NCBI GenBank assembly: GCA_023489335.1
Contig: JAMDCP010000011.1
Location: 62,001-126,000, forward strand
Reading direction: 5' to 3'
Length of the DNA stretch: 64,000 nt
Origin: Deltaproteobacteria bacterium
GTDB taxonomy: Bacteria; SZUA-79; Acidulodesulfobacterales; Acidulodesulfobacteraceae
Shown here: piece by piece, positions 51,274-60,347 of the stretch
Position numbering within the stretch: position 1 is the first letter of the stretch
Layout of the letters: the number at the start of each line of letters is the position of its first letter
Program-made: the position numbers and the translations under genes
Notes under the pieces: generated by a model
Databases searched by the model: none
What the model saw: only the letters and a program-made list of their open reading frames with translations
Told to the model about the DNA's origin: nothing

Positions 51274-52188
51274 ATGTCGAGAACAAAAATTAATAAAGAT
51301 GAAGAAAAGCCTGTAGTTTCGGAAAACAGCGAAAAAGCCTCCACACCGCCGTTTTATGATAATATTATATCCCGGCAATATTTAAAATATCTTAAAAAAA
51401 ACCCTCTTTTAACAAAGGAAGAGGAGTATGAACTCGCCTTAAAAGTTCAGGAAGGGGACAAAGAAGCCAGAGATTTAATGATTAAATCTAATCTTGGGCT
51501 TGTCATCAATGTGGCAAAAAGATTTCTTGGGAGAGGGCTTTCATTCGATGATTTGATTATGGAAGGAAATATCGGCCTTATGAAAGCTGTCGATAAATTT
51601 ATCCCTAAAAAGGGTTTCAGGTTTTCGACTTACGCTATATGGTGGATAAGGCAGTCCATCGAAAGAGGCATATTAAATTCAGGCAGGCTTATAAGGCTTC
51701 CTATACATATTTCCGAAAACCTTTTTAAATATTCAAGGGCGACGAAAGAGATGACGGGCGAGTTGGAAAGAGAGCCGAATATGGGCGAAATTGCAAAACA
51801 CATGGGAATCGAGGAAAAAAAGCTTGAAAAGATTTTAGGTTTTATCGGAAATGTTTATTCTTTAGATACCTCCTTTCCGCAAAATCAGGACGGCGAACAA
51901 AATTTAGCCCTCGCAAATATTATAAAAGAAGATGAGGAAAGCACATCCTCTTTTGATATGCTCGATAAAATAGAAACATTAAAACTCTTAAACAAATGGC
52001 TTTTAATGCTTGGGGATATAGAAAGAAAGGTCATAATATTAAGATACGGGCTTAACTATGAAAAGCCGAGAACGCTTAACGAGATAGGGTTAATTTTTAA
52101 CCTCACCAAAGAGCGTATCAGGCAGATTGAGGTTAAGGCGTTAAAAAAGCTTAAAAAAATGGCAGAGGAAGCAGGTATGGAGGGGTAA
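51274..52188 (+). CDS. rpoS: RNA polymerase sigma factor, RpoS/RpoD family
   Basis: GNIGLMKAVDKFIPKKGFRFSTYAIWWIRQSIERGI; HTH NLTKERIRQIEVKALKKL; surE-pcm-sigma synteny suggests RpoS. Confidence 0.88.
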   Translation: MSRTKINKDEEKPVVSENSEKASTPPFYDNIISRQYLKYLKKNPLLTKEEEYELALKVQEGDKEARDLMIKSNLGLVINVAKRFLGRGLSFDDLIMEGNIGLMKAVDKFIPKKGFRFSTYAIWWIRQSIERGILNSGRLIRLPIHISENLFKYSRATKEMTGELEREPNMGEIAKHMGIEEKKLEKILGFIGNVYSLDTSFPQNQDGEQNLALANIIKEDEESTSSFDMLDKIETLKLLNKWLLMLGDIERKVIILRYGLNYEKPRTLNEIGLIFNLTKERIRQIEVKALKKLKKMAEEAGMEG

Positions 52189-53954
52189 TGTTAAGAACTA
52201 ACCCCGAGGAAACCCAAAAAATTATTAACGCTATATCGAAATATGAAAAAATCCATTCAAACTTAATCCGCGTTACCCAAACCCACATATCGCGCGTTTT
52301 TATAACACCCAAATTTGTCTATAAGCAAAAAAAAACCGTTAATTTTGGATTTGTCGATTATTCGTCCTTAGAAAAAAGAATATTTTTTGCAAGGCGTGAG
52401 CTTTCTTTAAACAGAAGGGCTTGCTCAAGCATTTATATAGATTTGCAGGAATTAAGGCAAAACGGCGGCAGTTATTTTATCGGCTTTAAAGGCGGGCTCT
52501 TAAAAGATGTTTTTGTAAGAATGAGGTATGCGGCTGACGAAAGGTTTTTAAATAATATATTGGATTCGTTTAATAAAAACGGCGTTGAAAATTATAAATT
52601 TAATAAATTGGTTGTTTTAAAAAAGGTTGCCAAAAGAATTTATCTATTTCATAAAAACGCAAAATCCTCAAAAAGGATAAGCGGCTTTGGTAAAACCCGG
52701 GTCTACAAGGAGAACTGGGACGATAATTTTTTAGCTGTCAGGGAACTTCTTGATAGTTTTAAAGACGCTCCGAAGGGACAGGTAAATATAAGAAGTTTTT
52801 TTGATATTTTGAACTATGCGGAGAAGTTTTACAATGGGTTTTTGCAATCTGGGATGTTTAACGAGTTTGTAAACTCCAGAATCGAAAACGGCTTCATCAG
52901 GGACCTTCACGGCGACCTGAGAATGGAACATATTGCCGTGGGCGGCAGGGAAGGGGTTAAAGGCGTATGTTTGATGGACTGCGTGGAGTTTAACGAGAAG
53001 TTTAGAAATCAGGATTTATATTTAGATATTGCATTCCTGCTTATGGATTTCGAGTTTCACGGTTTTTTTTACGAATCCGTAGAATTTTTTGATTATTATA
53101 AGGGATTTTTCAACTATAAAAAAGATATAGAAGGGTATGAAAAATACGAACCTTCTATAATCCCTTTTTTTAAGGCATACCGGTCCGTCGTAAGAACCAA
53201 AATCGACCTTCTTTCAGGCAGGCTTGAAGGAGGCTTAAAACATTTAAGTTTAGCCCTGTTTTATATCAAGTGTATTAACAAACCCGTTGTCATTCTTAAT
53301 ATCGGATTGTCCGGCAGCGGAAAGACTAATCTTTCTAATTTACTGGCAAACTATTTTTACGCTAAACACATAAAATCTGATAGATTAAGGCAGGAAATGT
53401 TTGGTTTTACGGATAAAATATTTAAATACGGCAGGAAGGCAAGCGAAACGGTTTATAACAATATGTTTCAGGAGGGGGCGCAGGGGGTTAACGAGGGTAA
53501 AAGCGTAATATTCGACGCAACCTTTTTAAAAAAAGAGCATAGGGAAAAATTTATTAGCTATTTTGAAAAAAAAGACTGTAATTTTGTCGTTATATACTCT
53601 AAAATATATGGAGATAAAGAGCATGTTATATTAAAAAGACTTGAAGACAGGCGGTCGTCCGGACATCCGGCAAATAAAAATGCCGCCAGGGACTTAAAAA
53701 AGGGGAACGGAGGCGGGGAAGGGAAATTCGCGAAAGAATATTCGGAAGCCGATGTTTCGGTTTATCTTAACCAGAAAAAGGTATTCGAGGAGCCTGAGCC
53801 TCAAGACTCGTCATCACTTAAAAATCGTACGGAAACGCGGGGTTTTTGCTTTATAACCGTGGATGCATCTTTGGAATTAAACGAGCGGTTTAATTATGTA
53901 ATGGAAGCCTTACGCATTGAAAAGCGCAACAGACAAAATTTTGGATTATTTTAA
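52188..53954 (+). CDS. Bifunctional aminoglycoside-phosphotransferase-like/AAA kinase protein
   Basis: APH-like HGDLRMEHIAV and DCVEFNEKFR; C-terminal P-loop NIGLSGSGKTNLSN. Confidence 0.85.
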   Translation: MLRTNPEETQKIINAISKYEKIHSNLIRVTQTHISRVFITPKFVYKQKKTVNFGFVDYSSLEKRIFFARRELSLNRRACSSIYIDLQELRQNGGSYFIGFKGGLLKDVFVRMRYAADERFLNNILDSFNKNGVENYKFNKLVVLKKVAKRIYLFHKNAKSSKRISGFGKTRVYKENWDDNFLAVRELLDSFKDAPKGQVNIRSFFDILNYAEKFYNGFLQSGMFNEFVNSRIENGFIRDLHGDLRMEHIAVGGREGVKGVCLMDCVEFNEKFRNQDLYLDIAFLLMDFEFHGFFYESVEFFDYYKGFFNYKKDIEGYEKYEPSIIPFFKAYRSVVRTKIDLLSGRLEGGLKHLSLALFYIKCINKPVVILNIGLSGSGKTNLSNLLANYFYAKHIKSDRLRQEMFGFTDKIFKYGRKASETVYNNMFQEGAQGVNEGKSVIFDATFLKKEHREKFISYFEKKDCNFVVIYSKIYGDKEHVILKRLEDRRSSGHPANKNAARDLKKGNGGGEGKFAKEYSEADVSVYLNQKKVFEEPEPQDSSSLKNRTETRGFCFITVDASLELNERFNYVMEALRIEKRNRQNFGLF

Positions 53955-55671
53955 TACATATTACGATAGGTACAGGTACGAATTTTATTTAGTTTTATTA
54001 TCCATACTTGCATTTATCGTTCATCTGCACCTTGCCTCCACTTTAAACCTGGGCAATGATGAAGCCCATTATTATGTTTGGTCGCTAAAACCGTCATTGG
54101 GTTATCTCGACGACGCCCCGTTCGTCGGCTATGTTATTTATTTTTTTACGGGGCTTTTGGGAAAAAGCGAGCTTAATGTCAGGCTTGGTGCGGTTATTTT
54201 TTCGTTTTTCGACGGCTTTTTAATATACTATCTTACATATATGCTCTTTAAAAATAAAAGGGCGTCTTTTTTTGCTTTTTTGTTTTTTTTATCGGCGGTA
54301 ATATTTAGCACCGTCCTATCCGTTATGATGCTGCCCGACGCATCCCTGCTGTTTTTCTATCTGTGTTTTCTGATTATATTTTATAAAGCCCTTGAGCATA
54401 AAAACAAAAACAGGAGCAAATATAGTCTGATTTTATGGATGCTTACAGGCCTGTTTTTAGGCCTTGCATTTTTAAGCAAATATACCGCCGCTTTAATCCC
54501 CCCTTCCATTCTCTTATATCTATTGGTTTCTAAGAAAAATAGAGCCGTTTTAAAAACTTTTTATCCGTATCTGGCTCTTGCCGCCGCCATTGTCGTTTTT
54601 TCGCCCGTAATCTATTGGAATTTTACCCATAATTTTATATCCTTTAAATTTCAGCTCTCGCACGGCTTTTCGCGCCCGGAACCCGGAATATCTTTATTTA
54701 TGCAAGGGTGGCTGGGACAATTTTTAGTGGTTACGCCGTTCATCTACCTGTTTCTTATCGGAACATTCGTTTATTCCCTAAAATTTATTTCGCAATGGTT
54801 CGGCAGGAATATAAAGGGGTCTGATTTAGACCCCTTTATAGATAATGCGGATATTGCCGGGGGCTTTTTGTACTCCGTTTGCCTGTCTCTTCCTATACTG
54901 GCTTTTTTCATCGTAAACGGATATTCCCACAGAATACTCGTTCACTGGCCGGATATAGGCTATATGCCGGCATTTTCCATTATGGGATATGTTGCGGATA
55001 GGATTAGTAAAAGTAGAAAACAAACGAAGCTATTGGAAAAATTCAAATCTAAGGCTGCTAAATCATATGTGTATTTTGCGCTCTTTTCCGGTTTTTTCTT
55101 AAGTTTTGTATTATACAATCAAATATATTATAATTCGATACCAATAGGAAAAATAATAAGATATATCGATAAGGAGAAAAGCCTTAAAAGACGCTGGTTC
55201 TTTTCATTGATTCCCCACATACCGGGAAAACCCAAAACGGCCGACATAACAAACGACCTTTTCGGGTGGGGGAAAGGGGCAAAATATATCGGTATTGTTT
55301 ATAAGGGATATGAGGCGGTTTATCATCCGCTTTTCATCCTGACCCACCATTATGCCATTGCGGACGAGTTAGTATATTACGGGGGTTATAAGCCTGCGGC
55401 GAATATTTATAATATATCGGGGTTTTTAAACCAATACGACCTGTGGCAAAATTTAAACAAAATAAACGGAAAAAATGCCCTTTTTATAATGGATAATAAA
55501 TATATGGTAAATCCGGTGCGGATATATAAGAAGGATTTTAAATCGATAAAAAAAATCGGCAGGCTGGATATTTACATTAAATTTAGACCAGTCAGGGTTT
55601 ATTACCTGTATTTAATGAAAGATTTTAACGCGAAAAGGGCTGTAAGGCATATCAAAAAAAGGATGTTTTAA
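53917..55671 (+). CDS. Glycosyltransferase family 39 (ArnT-like) membrane protein
   Basis: NLGNDEAHYYVWSLKPSLGYLDDAPFVGY, many TM segments; true start may be downstream. Confidence 0.88.
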   Translation: MKSATDKILDYFNTYYDRYRYEFYLVLLSILAFIVHLHLASTLNLGNDEAHYYVWSLKPSLGYLDDAPFVGYVIYFFTGLLGKSELNVRLGAVIFSFFDGFLIYYLTYMLFKNKRASFFAFLFFLSAVIFSTVLSVMMLPDASLLFFYLCFLIIFYKALEHKNKNRSKYSLILWMLTGLFLGLAFLSKYTAALIPPSILLYLLVSKKNRAVLKTFYPYLALAAAIVVFSPVIYWNFTHNFISFKFQLSHGFSRPEPGISLFMQGWLGQFLVVTPFIYLFLIGTFVYSLKFISQWFGRNIKGSDLDPFIDNADIAGGFLYSVCLSLPILAFFIVNGYSHRILVHWPDIGYMPAFSIMGYVADRISKSRKQTKLLEKFKSKAAKSYVYFALFSGFFLSFVLYNQIYYNSIPIGKIIRYIDKEKSLKRRWFFSLIPHIPGKPKTADITNDLFGWGKGAKYIGIVYKGYEAVYHPLFILTHHYAIADELVYYGGYKPAANIYNISGFLNQYDLWQNLNKINGKNALFIMDNKYMVNPVRIYKKDFKSIKKIGRLDIYIKFRPVRVYYLYLMKDFNAKRAVRHIKKRMF

Positions 55672-55683
55672 TCTCAATCTTAT

Positions 55684-55819
55684 TAAATTCCCCTTTTTTA
55701 AAAGGGGAATGCGGGTGACATTAAAGATATCGCAGCCGATAAATAGAAATTGCTTTTAATTCCCCTTTCTCTGAAAGGGGTGTCATTTTGCCTTTCAGGC
55801 AAAATGACGGGGTATTTAT
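55684..55819 (+). repeat. CCCC-hairpin modular repeat, compound copy d
   Basis: Units at 55684-55709 and 55754-55819 with spacer containing AAAGATATCGCAGCC. Confidence 0.9.
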
Positions 55820-55855
55820 AAATAAATTTCTTTTTTCAAAATTTAAATTAAACAT

Positions 55856-56596
55856 ATGAAAATACTTGTTGCGATACCGACATATAACGAAAGAGAAAAT
55901 ATCGGAAGGATGATAGAATCGGTTCTGAATTTGAACGAGAATGAAACGGTTAAAGGGTTGAATGCCGTTATTAACCTTGTAATAATCGACGATAATTCGC
56001 AGGACGGAACCCAGGAAATCGTAAAGGGTTTTATTGGGATTGGCAGAGGAAATCTGTTTCTTATTTCGAGGGAAAAAAAATTAGGTCTTGGGACGGCTTA
56101 TGTTGCGGCATTTAAGTTTGCCATAGACGGGGGCTTCGATTATGTTATTACGATGGATTGCGATTTTTCCCATAATCCGGATGAGATTATCGGTTTTATT
56201 GAACTTATGAATGCTCAAAAGTGCGGAATGATTGTAGGTTCAAGATATATCGGGGGGATAAGGATAATAAACTGGAGTATGAAGAGGCTTTTGATTTCCT
56301 ATTTTGCAAATATTTACGCCAAATTGGTTACGGGAGTTAAAATCGGCGATTTGACGGGCGGTTTTAATATGTATGATGTAAACTGCCTTAAAAAGGTAAA
56401 TTTAAACGGCATCAGTTCGAGGGGATACGCCTTTCAAATCGAGATGAAATACAGGATAAAAAAAGCGGGCTGCGGCTTAGAGGAATATCCCATAATATTT
56501 TACGAAAGAACTAAGGGTAAATCCAAGATGTCGAACGGCATTATTTTTGAGGCTTTTTTCGCGGTAATAAGGCTCAGGCTTGGGCTTTATAAGTAA
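55856..56596 (+). CDS. Polyprenol monophosphomannose synthase-like GT2 glycosyltransferase
   Basis: VAIPTYNERENIGRMIESV, VIIDDNSQDGTQEIV, TMDCDFSHNPDEI, DLTGGFNMY. Confidence 0.93.
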   Translation: MKILVAIPTYNERENIGRMIESVLNLNENETVKGLNAVINLVIIDDNSQDGTQEIVKGFIGIGRGNLFLISREKKLGLGTAYVAAFKFAIDGGFDYVITMDCDFSHNPDEIIGFIELMNAQKCGMIVGSRYIGGIRIINWSMKRLLISYFANIYAKLVTGVKIGDLTGGFNMYDVNCLKKVNLNGISSRGYAFQIEMKYRIKKAGCGLEEYPIIFYERTKGKSKMSNGIIFEAFFAVIRLRLGLYK

Positions 56597-56716
56597 TGCC
56601 CCAATTTTTAAGTTGGGTATTTAATTTCCCTTTTTGGTATTGTTTTTGTATTTGAATTTCATTTTATGATATTGTATAATAGTTTAGTTTTTTTTAAGTC
56701 GGGGTAAATTTAAACT

Positions 56717-57277
56717 ATGGATAAAACTATGGATAAGTTAAATGTCGTCAATTCAATCAATGATTTAAAGGGTTTTGTCAGGGAGATTCCCGATTTCCCC
56801 CAAAAAGGGATTAATTTTAAAGATATAACGCCCCTTCTTGCAAACCCCAAGGCTTTTGCATTTTCCATCGATAGCCTTGCAAACAAATATCTAAACGAAA
56901 GGATTGATTATGTCGTTTGCATAGAGGCAAGGGGTTTTGTGGTGGGTTCTGCGCTTGCTTACAGGCTGGGGTCGGGTGTAATAATTGTTAGAAAGCCGGG
57001 CAAACTTCCGTACGAGTGCAATTCTTTATGCTACGACTTAGAATACGGAAGCGCAACGCTTGAAATTCATAAAGACGCATTAAAAAAGGGGGACAGGGTA
57101 ATTATCGCCGATGATGTTTTGGCAACCGGCGGTACGGCTCTTGCCGCAATCAACCTTGTAAAAGAGTTTGGCGCAGAGGTGGCGGATGCGGCGTTTTTAG
57201 CCGAGCTTTCGTTTTTAAACGGAAGAGGCAAATTAAAGCCATATACTATTAATTCCTTGATGAAATTTGATTATTAA
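56717..57277 (+). CDS. apt: Adenine phosphoribosyltransferase
   Basis: IPDFPQKGINFKDITPLL, EARGFVVGSALAYRLG, VIIADDVLATGGTALAA. Confidence 0.97.
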   Translation: MDKTMDKLNVVNSINDLKGFVREIPDFPQKGINFKDITPLLANPKAFAFSIDSLANKYLNERIDYVVCIEARGFVVGSALAYRLGSGVIIVRKPGKLPYECNSLCYDLEYGSATLEIHKDALKKGDRVIIADDVLATGGTALAAINLVKEFGAEVADAAFLAELSFLNGRGKLKPYTINSLMKFDY

Positions 57278-57316
57278 CGATATATAAATAAAATCAACAT
57301 TATTTAAGGGGGGTTT

Positions 57317-57706
57317 ATGAAAAAGGGTTTTACGATTATTTTTATCGTTCTTGTCATTGTTTTAGGTTATATTGTCGTTCATGCAATTACTGCTCCGGTT
57401 AAGTTATCGGCCGCGCAGCTTGGAGCCGAACTCATTCATTCCCATAAAAACGGCATCGATTGCTTTGCCTGCCACGCAATAAACGGCAAGGGCGGTAATG
57501 TCGGCCCAGATCTTTCGAAAGAAGGAGCTCTTAAACATTCTATTAAATGGCTCGAGGTTCAAATTGCAACACCGGCAAAGCATTTTAAACCCGGTTCCAT
57601 GGTTAAGATAAACGGCAAAACATATATGGCTATTATGCCCGACCACAAGATGCTTTCCAAAAAAGAGCTTTTTGAGCTTGCGTCTTATCTGGATTCGTTG
57701 AAATAA
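57317..57706 (+). CDS. Membrane-anchored class I c-type cytochrome
   Basis: N-terminal TM; CFACHAINGKGGNVGPDLSKEG; IMPDHKMLSKKELFELASYL. Confidence 0.92.
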   Translation: MKKGFTIIFIVLVIVLGYIVVHAITAPVKLSAAQLGAELIHSHKNGIDCFACHAINGKGGNVGPDLSKEGALKHSIKWLEVQIATPAKHFKPGSMVKINGKTYMAIMPDHKMLSKKELFELASYLDSLK

Positions 57707-57725
57707 ACAAATCAGACCCTTTTTT

Positions 57726-57886
57726 TAAATACCCCGGCATTCAGCTTGCGGCTGACTGCCACCCCTTTTAAAAAAGGGGAATAGGGGAATCATCAAAGAT
57801 ATCGCAGCCTATATGCCTTTGCCTTTAATTCCCCTTTCTCTGAAAGGGGTGTCATTTTGCCCTAAGGCAAAATGACTGGGTATTTA
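57726..57886. repeat. CCCC-hairpin modular repeat, compound copy e
   Basis: Reverse unit 57726-57782 and forward unit 57823-57886, same AAAGATATCGCAGCC spacer as copy d. Confidence 0.9.
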
Positions 57887-57891
57887 GATTT

Positions 57892-57924
57892 TTTGAGGGG
57901 GGGCGAACCCCCTCAAATTTTTTT
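57892..57924 (+). terminator. Terminator-like hairpin
   Basis: TTTGAGGGGGGGCGAACCCCCTCAAA followed by T tract. Confidence 0.85.
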
Positions 57925-57930
57925 GCAATA

Positions 57931-57955
57931 ATACTTGACTAATTTAGTAAAGTAT
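57931..57955. promoter_or_regulatory. IscR/Rrf2 type-1-like operator overlapping a putative promoter
   Basis: ATACTTGACTAATTTAGTAAAGTAT, near-palindrome; -35 TTGACT at 57935, 17 nt spacer, -10-like TTTACT at 57958. Confidence 0.7.
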
Positions 57956-57978
57956 GTTTTACTTAAAGAAAGTGAATT

Positions 57979-58002
57979 GTCATTCCTGCGTACACAGGAA
58001 TC
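57979..58002. repeat. Short palindrome GTCATTCCTGCGTACACAGGAATC
   Basis: ATTCCTG/CAGGAAT inverted repeat, REP-like. Confidence 0.5.
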
Positions 58003-58030
58003 GATAAAATAAAGCGGATGCCTTTTCGTC

Positions 58031-58137
58031 TTTAATTCCCCTTTTTTAAAAGGGGTGTCAGTCCGCCAACGGCTGTATCTTTGCCTGCGTTTATAAAACC
58101 AACGGTTTTATGCAGGCGAAGATGGACGGGGTATTTA
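58031..58137 (+). repeat. CCCC-hairpin modular repeat, copy f, with nested palindrome 58077-58123
   Basis: 107 nt, near-identical inverted partner at 60211-60318. Confidence 0.93.
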
Positions 58138-58191
58138 GGATATCTTTTTATTTTAATTAATTTAATTTATATTTTAGATTTGGAGGCAAAA

Positions 58192-59388
58192 ATGAAGATA
58201 ATAAATTTTGACCATTTTGCGGCAACAAAAATGAGGCCTGAGGTAAAGGATGCAATGGAGCCTTTCTTTATGCAGGAATACGGCAATCCCCAGAGCATTC
58301 ACACATTGGGGGACGAGCCGAGAGAGGCTCTCAATAAGGCAAGGCTTCAGGCGGCGGAGCTTTTAGGCGCAGCAAGCAACGAGGTGATATTTACGGGGAG
58401 CGGTTCGGAATCCAACAATCTTGCAATTAAAGGAACGGCTTTTGCCAGAATGGATAAAGGGAAACATATAATCGTTTCTAAAATCGAGCATTTTAGCGTG
58501 TTAAATGCCGTTAAGGCTCTGGTTAAACTTGGTTTCGAGGTCAGCGAAATCCCTGTTGACAAATACGGTTCGGTTGACCCTCAGGATGTCAAAAACGCCT
58601 TAAGAAAGGATACGATTCTTGTCAGCATAACGCATGCGTCAAATGAAATAGGCACTATTCAGGATATTAAAGAAATTTCAAAGATAGTCCATGAAAACTC
58701 CGGGGCATATATGCACACCGATGCAAATACTTCATGCGGCTTTATTGAAACCGATGTCAAGGAACTCGGCGTCGATATGCTTTCCGCCGCACCGCACAGG
58801 TTTTACGGTCCAAAGGGAACGGGGCTTTTCTATCTTAAAAAGGGAACCAGAATAATGCCTTTAATAGACGGCGGCATTCAAGAGTTCGGAAGAAGGGCGG
58901 GTACTGAGAATGTTCCTGCCATTGCAGGCGCCGGTGTTGCGTGCGAACTGGCGAAAAAGGAGTTAAAGGCTCGGACCGCGCATCTTCTGCCTATTCAAAA
59001 ATATATAACAAGCGGGGTATTAGGTTCTCTCTACGAGGTGTATCTTAACGGGCATCCCGAAAAAAGGCTACCTAATAATTTAAACTTTGTGGTGAAATAC
59101 ATCGAGGGCGAATCTATGTTGATGTGGCTTAATAACAAGGGAATTATGGTCGCAAGCGGTTCCGCCTGCACATCCAAAATTTTAAAGTCGTCCCATGTGT
59201 TAAACGCTATAGGGGTTGACCCTGCGCTTGCGCAGGGCTCGCTGCTTATTTCTCTGGGCGAGGACAATTCGCTGCAAGATGCCGCTTATTTTGTGAAGGA
59301 GCTTCCGCCGGTGGTGAATAAATTAAGGCAGATGTCCCCTCTTTACGAAGAAGTTATGAAAAACAGGATGCAATCCGTGCAAGTGTGA
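58192..59388 (+). CDS. nifS: Cysteine desulfurase (NifS/IscS family)
   Basis: NFDHFAATKMRPEV, FTGSGSESNNLAIKG, ASGSACTSKILKSSHVL; SD GGAGG before ATG 58192; ORF-track upstream extension is repeat-encoded. Confidence 0.95.
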   Translation: MKIINFDHFAATKMRPEVKDAMEPFFMQEYGNPQSIHTLGDEPREALNKARLQAAELLGAASNEVIFTGSGSESNNLAIKGTAFARMDKGKHIIVSKIEHFSVLNAVKALVKLGFEVSEIPVDKYGSVDPQDVKNALRKDTILVSITHASNEIGTIQDIKEISKIVHENSGAYMHTDANTSCGFIETDVKELGVDMLSAAPHRFYGPKGTGLFYLKKGTRIMPLIDGGIQEFGRRAGTENVPAIAGAGVACELAKKELKARTAHLLPIQKYITSGVLGSLYEVYLNGHPEKRLPNNLNFVVKYIEGESMLMWLNNKGIMVASGSACTSKILKSSHVLNAIGVDPALAQGSLLISLGEDNSLQDAAYFVKELPPVVNKLRQMSPLYEEVMKNRMQSVQV

Positions 59389-59479
59389 AACTTGGCTTTT
59401 GGTAATGTATGGCTTAATTTACATAACACATATAATTTAATATAAAGTAATATAAATAATAAAATAAGGAGGCAGCATT

Positions 59480-59926
59480 ATGCCGGTATATTCGGAAAAA
59501 GTTATGGATCACTTTCAAAATCCAAGAAATGTGGGAGAAATCGAAAATGCGGACGGGGTAGGGGAGCTTGGCAATCCGACCTGCGGCGATATAATGAAAA
59601 TATATATCAAAGTCAAAGACGATAAAATCGACGATATAAAATTTAAAACATTCGGCTGCGGAGCGGCTATCGCAACAAGCTCGATGGTAACCGAACTTGT
59701 AAAGGGAAAGACGCTCGAAGAGGCGGAAAGGGTATCTAACGAGGTTGTTGCCGAGGCTTTGGACGGACTTCCTCCCGTTAAGATGCACTGCTCCAATCTT
59801 GCGGCGGATGCGCTTCATCTTGCCGTGGAGGATTACAAGGCAAGAAAGGCGGGCAAAGGTCCGCTCGGCAGGGTCGAAACACCGGAACATGACGAAAGCG
59901 AACACGATTTGCTCGAGCATGCGTAA
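59480..59926 (+). CDS. nifU: Fe-S cluster scaffold NifU/IscU N-terminal type
   Basis: YSEKVMDHFQNPRNVGEIENADGVGELGNPTCGDIMKIYIKV, FGCGAAIATSSM, KMHCSNLAADAL. Confidence 0.96.
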   Translation: MPVYSEKVMDHFQNPRNVGEIENADGVGELGNPTCGDIMKIYIKVKDDKIDDIKFKTFGCGAAIATSSMVTELVKGKTLEEAERVSNEVVAEALDGLPPVKMHCSNLAADALHLAVEDYKARKAGKGPLGRVETPEHDESEHDLLEHA

Positions 59927-59957
59927 TATATAAAGAATACAAGGGACTCGTGAAGTT

Positions 59958-60182
59958 ATGAATTACGATTACGAACTTGATACATTCGGACTTTCCTGCC
60001 CGATGCCTATCATAAAGGTGAAGGAGGAGTTTAAAAACATACCCGAGGGCTCCGTCCTAAAGGTAGTGGCTTCGGACGAGGGTATAGTCGAGGATTTAAA
60101 AAGCTACTGCAAAAAAACCAACCACGAGTTCCTGTCTTATGAAATAAACCTTCCCGAATATGTAGTCTATGTTAGAAAATAG
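59958..60182 (+). CDS. TusA family sulfurtransferase
   Basis: LDTFGLSCPMPIIKVKEEFKNIPEGSVLKVVASDEG. Confidence 0.94.
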   Translation: MNYDYELDTFGLSCPMPIIKVKEEFKNIPEGSVLKVVASDEGIVEDLKSYCKKTNHEFLSYEINLPEYVVYVRK

Positions 60183-60210
60183 AATAGCGAAAGGTATCCG
60201 ATTTATTTTA

Positions 60211-60318
60211 TAAATACCCCGTCCATCTTTGCCTGCATAAAACCGTTGGTTTTATAAACGCAGGCAAAGATACAGCCTAAAGGCGGACTGCCACCCCTTT
60301 TAAAAAAGGGGAATTAAA
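60211..60318 (-). repeat. CCCC-hairpin modular repeat, copy g, with nested palindrome 60225-60271
   Basis: Reverse complement of copy f with about 3 substitutions and one 1-nt indel. Confidence 0.93.
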
Positions 60319-60347
60319 AAATAAAGGATACCTTTTTCTTCCTTATA

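Noticed and set aside
58081-58191. ORF-track N-terminal extension of nifS (MPAFIKPTVLCRRRWTGYLGYLF...)
   Set aside because: Encoded by repeat copy f; NifS homology and an SD begin at ATG 58192.
59414-59920. 168 aa minus-strand ORF antisense to nifU
   Set aside because: Shadow ORF without motifs; nifU frame is clearly coding.
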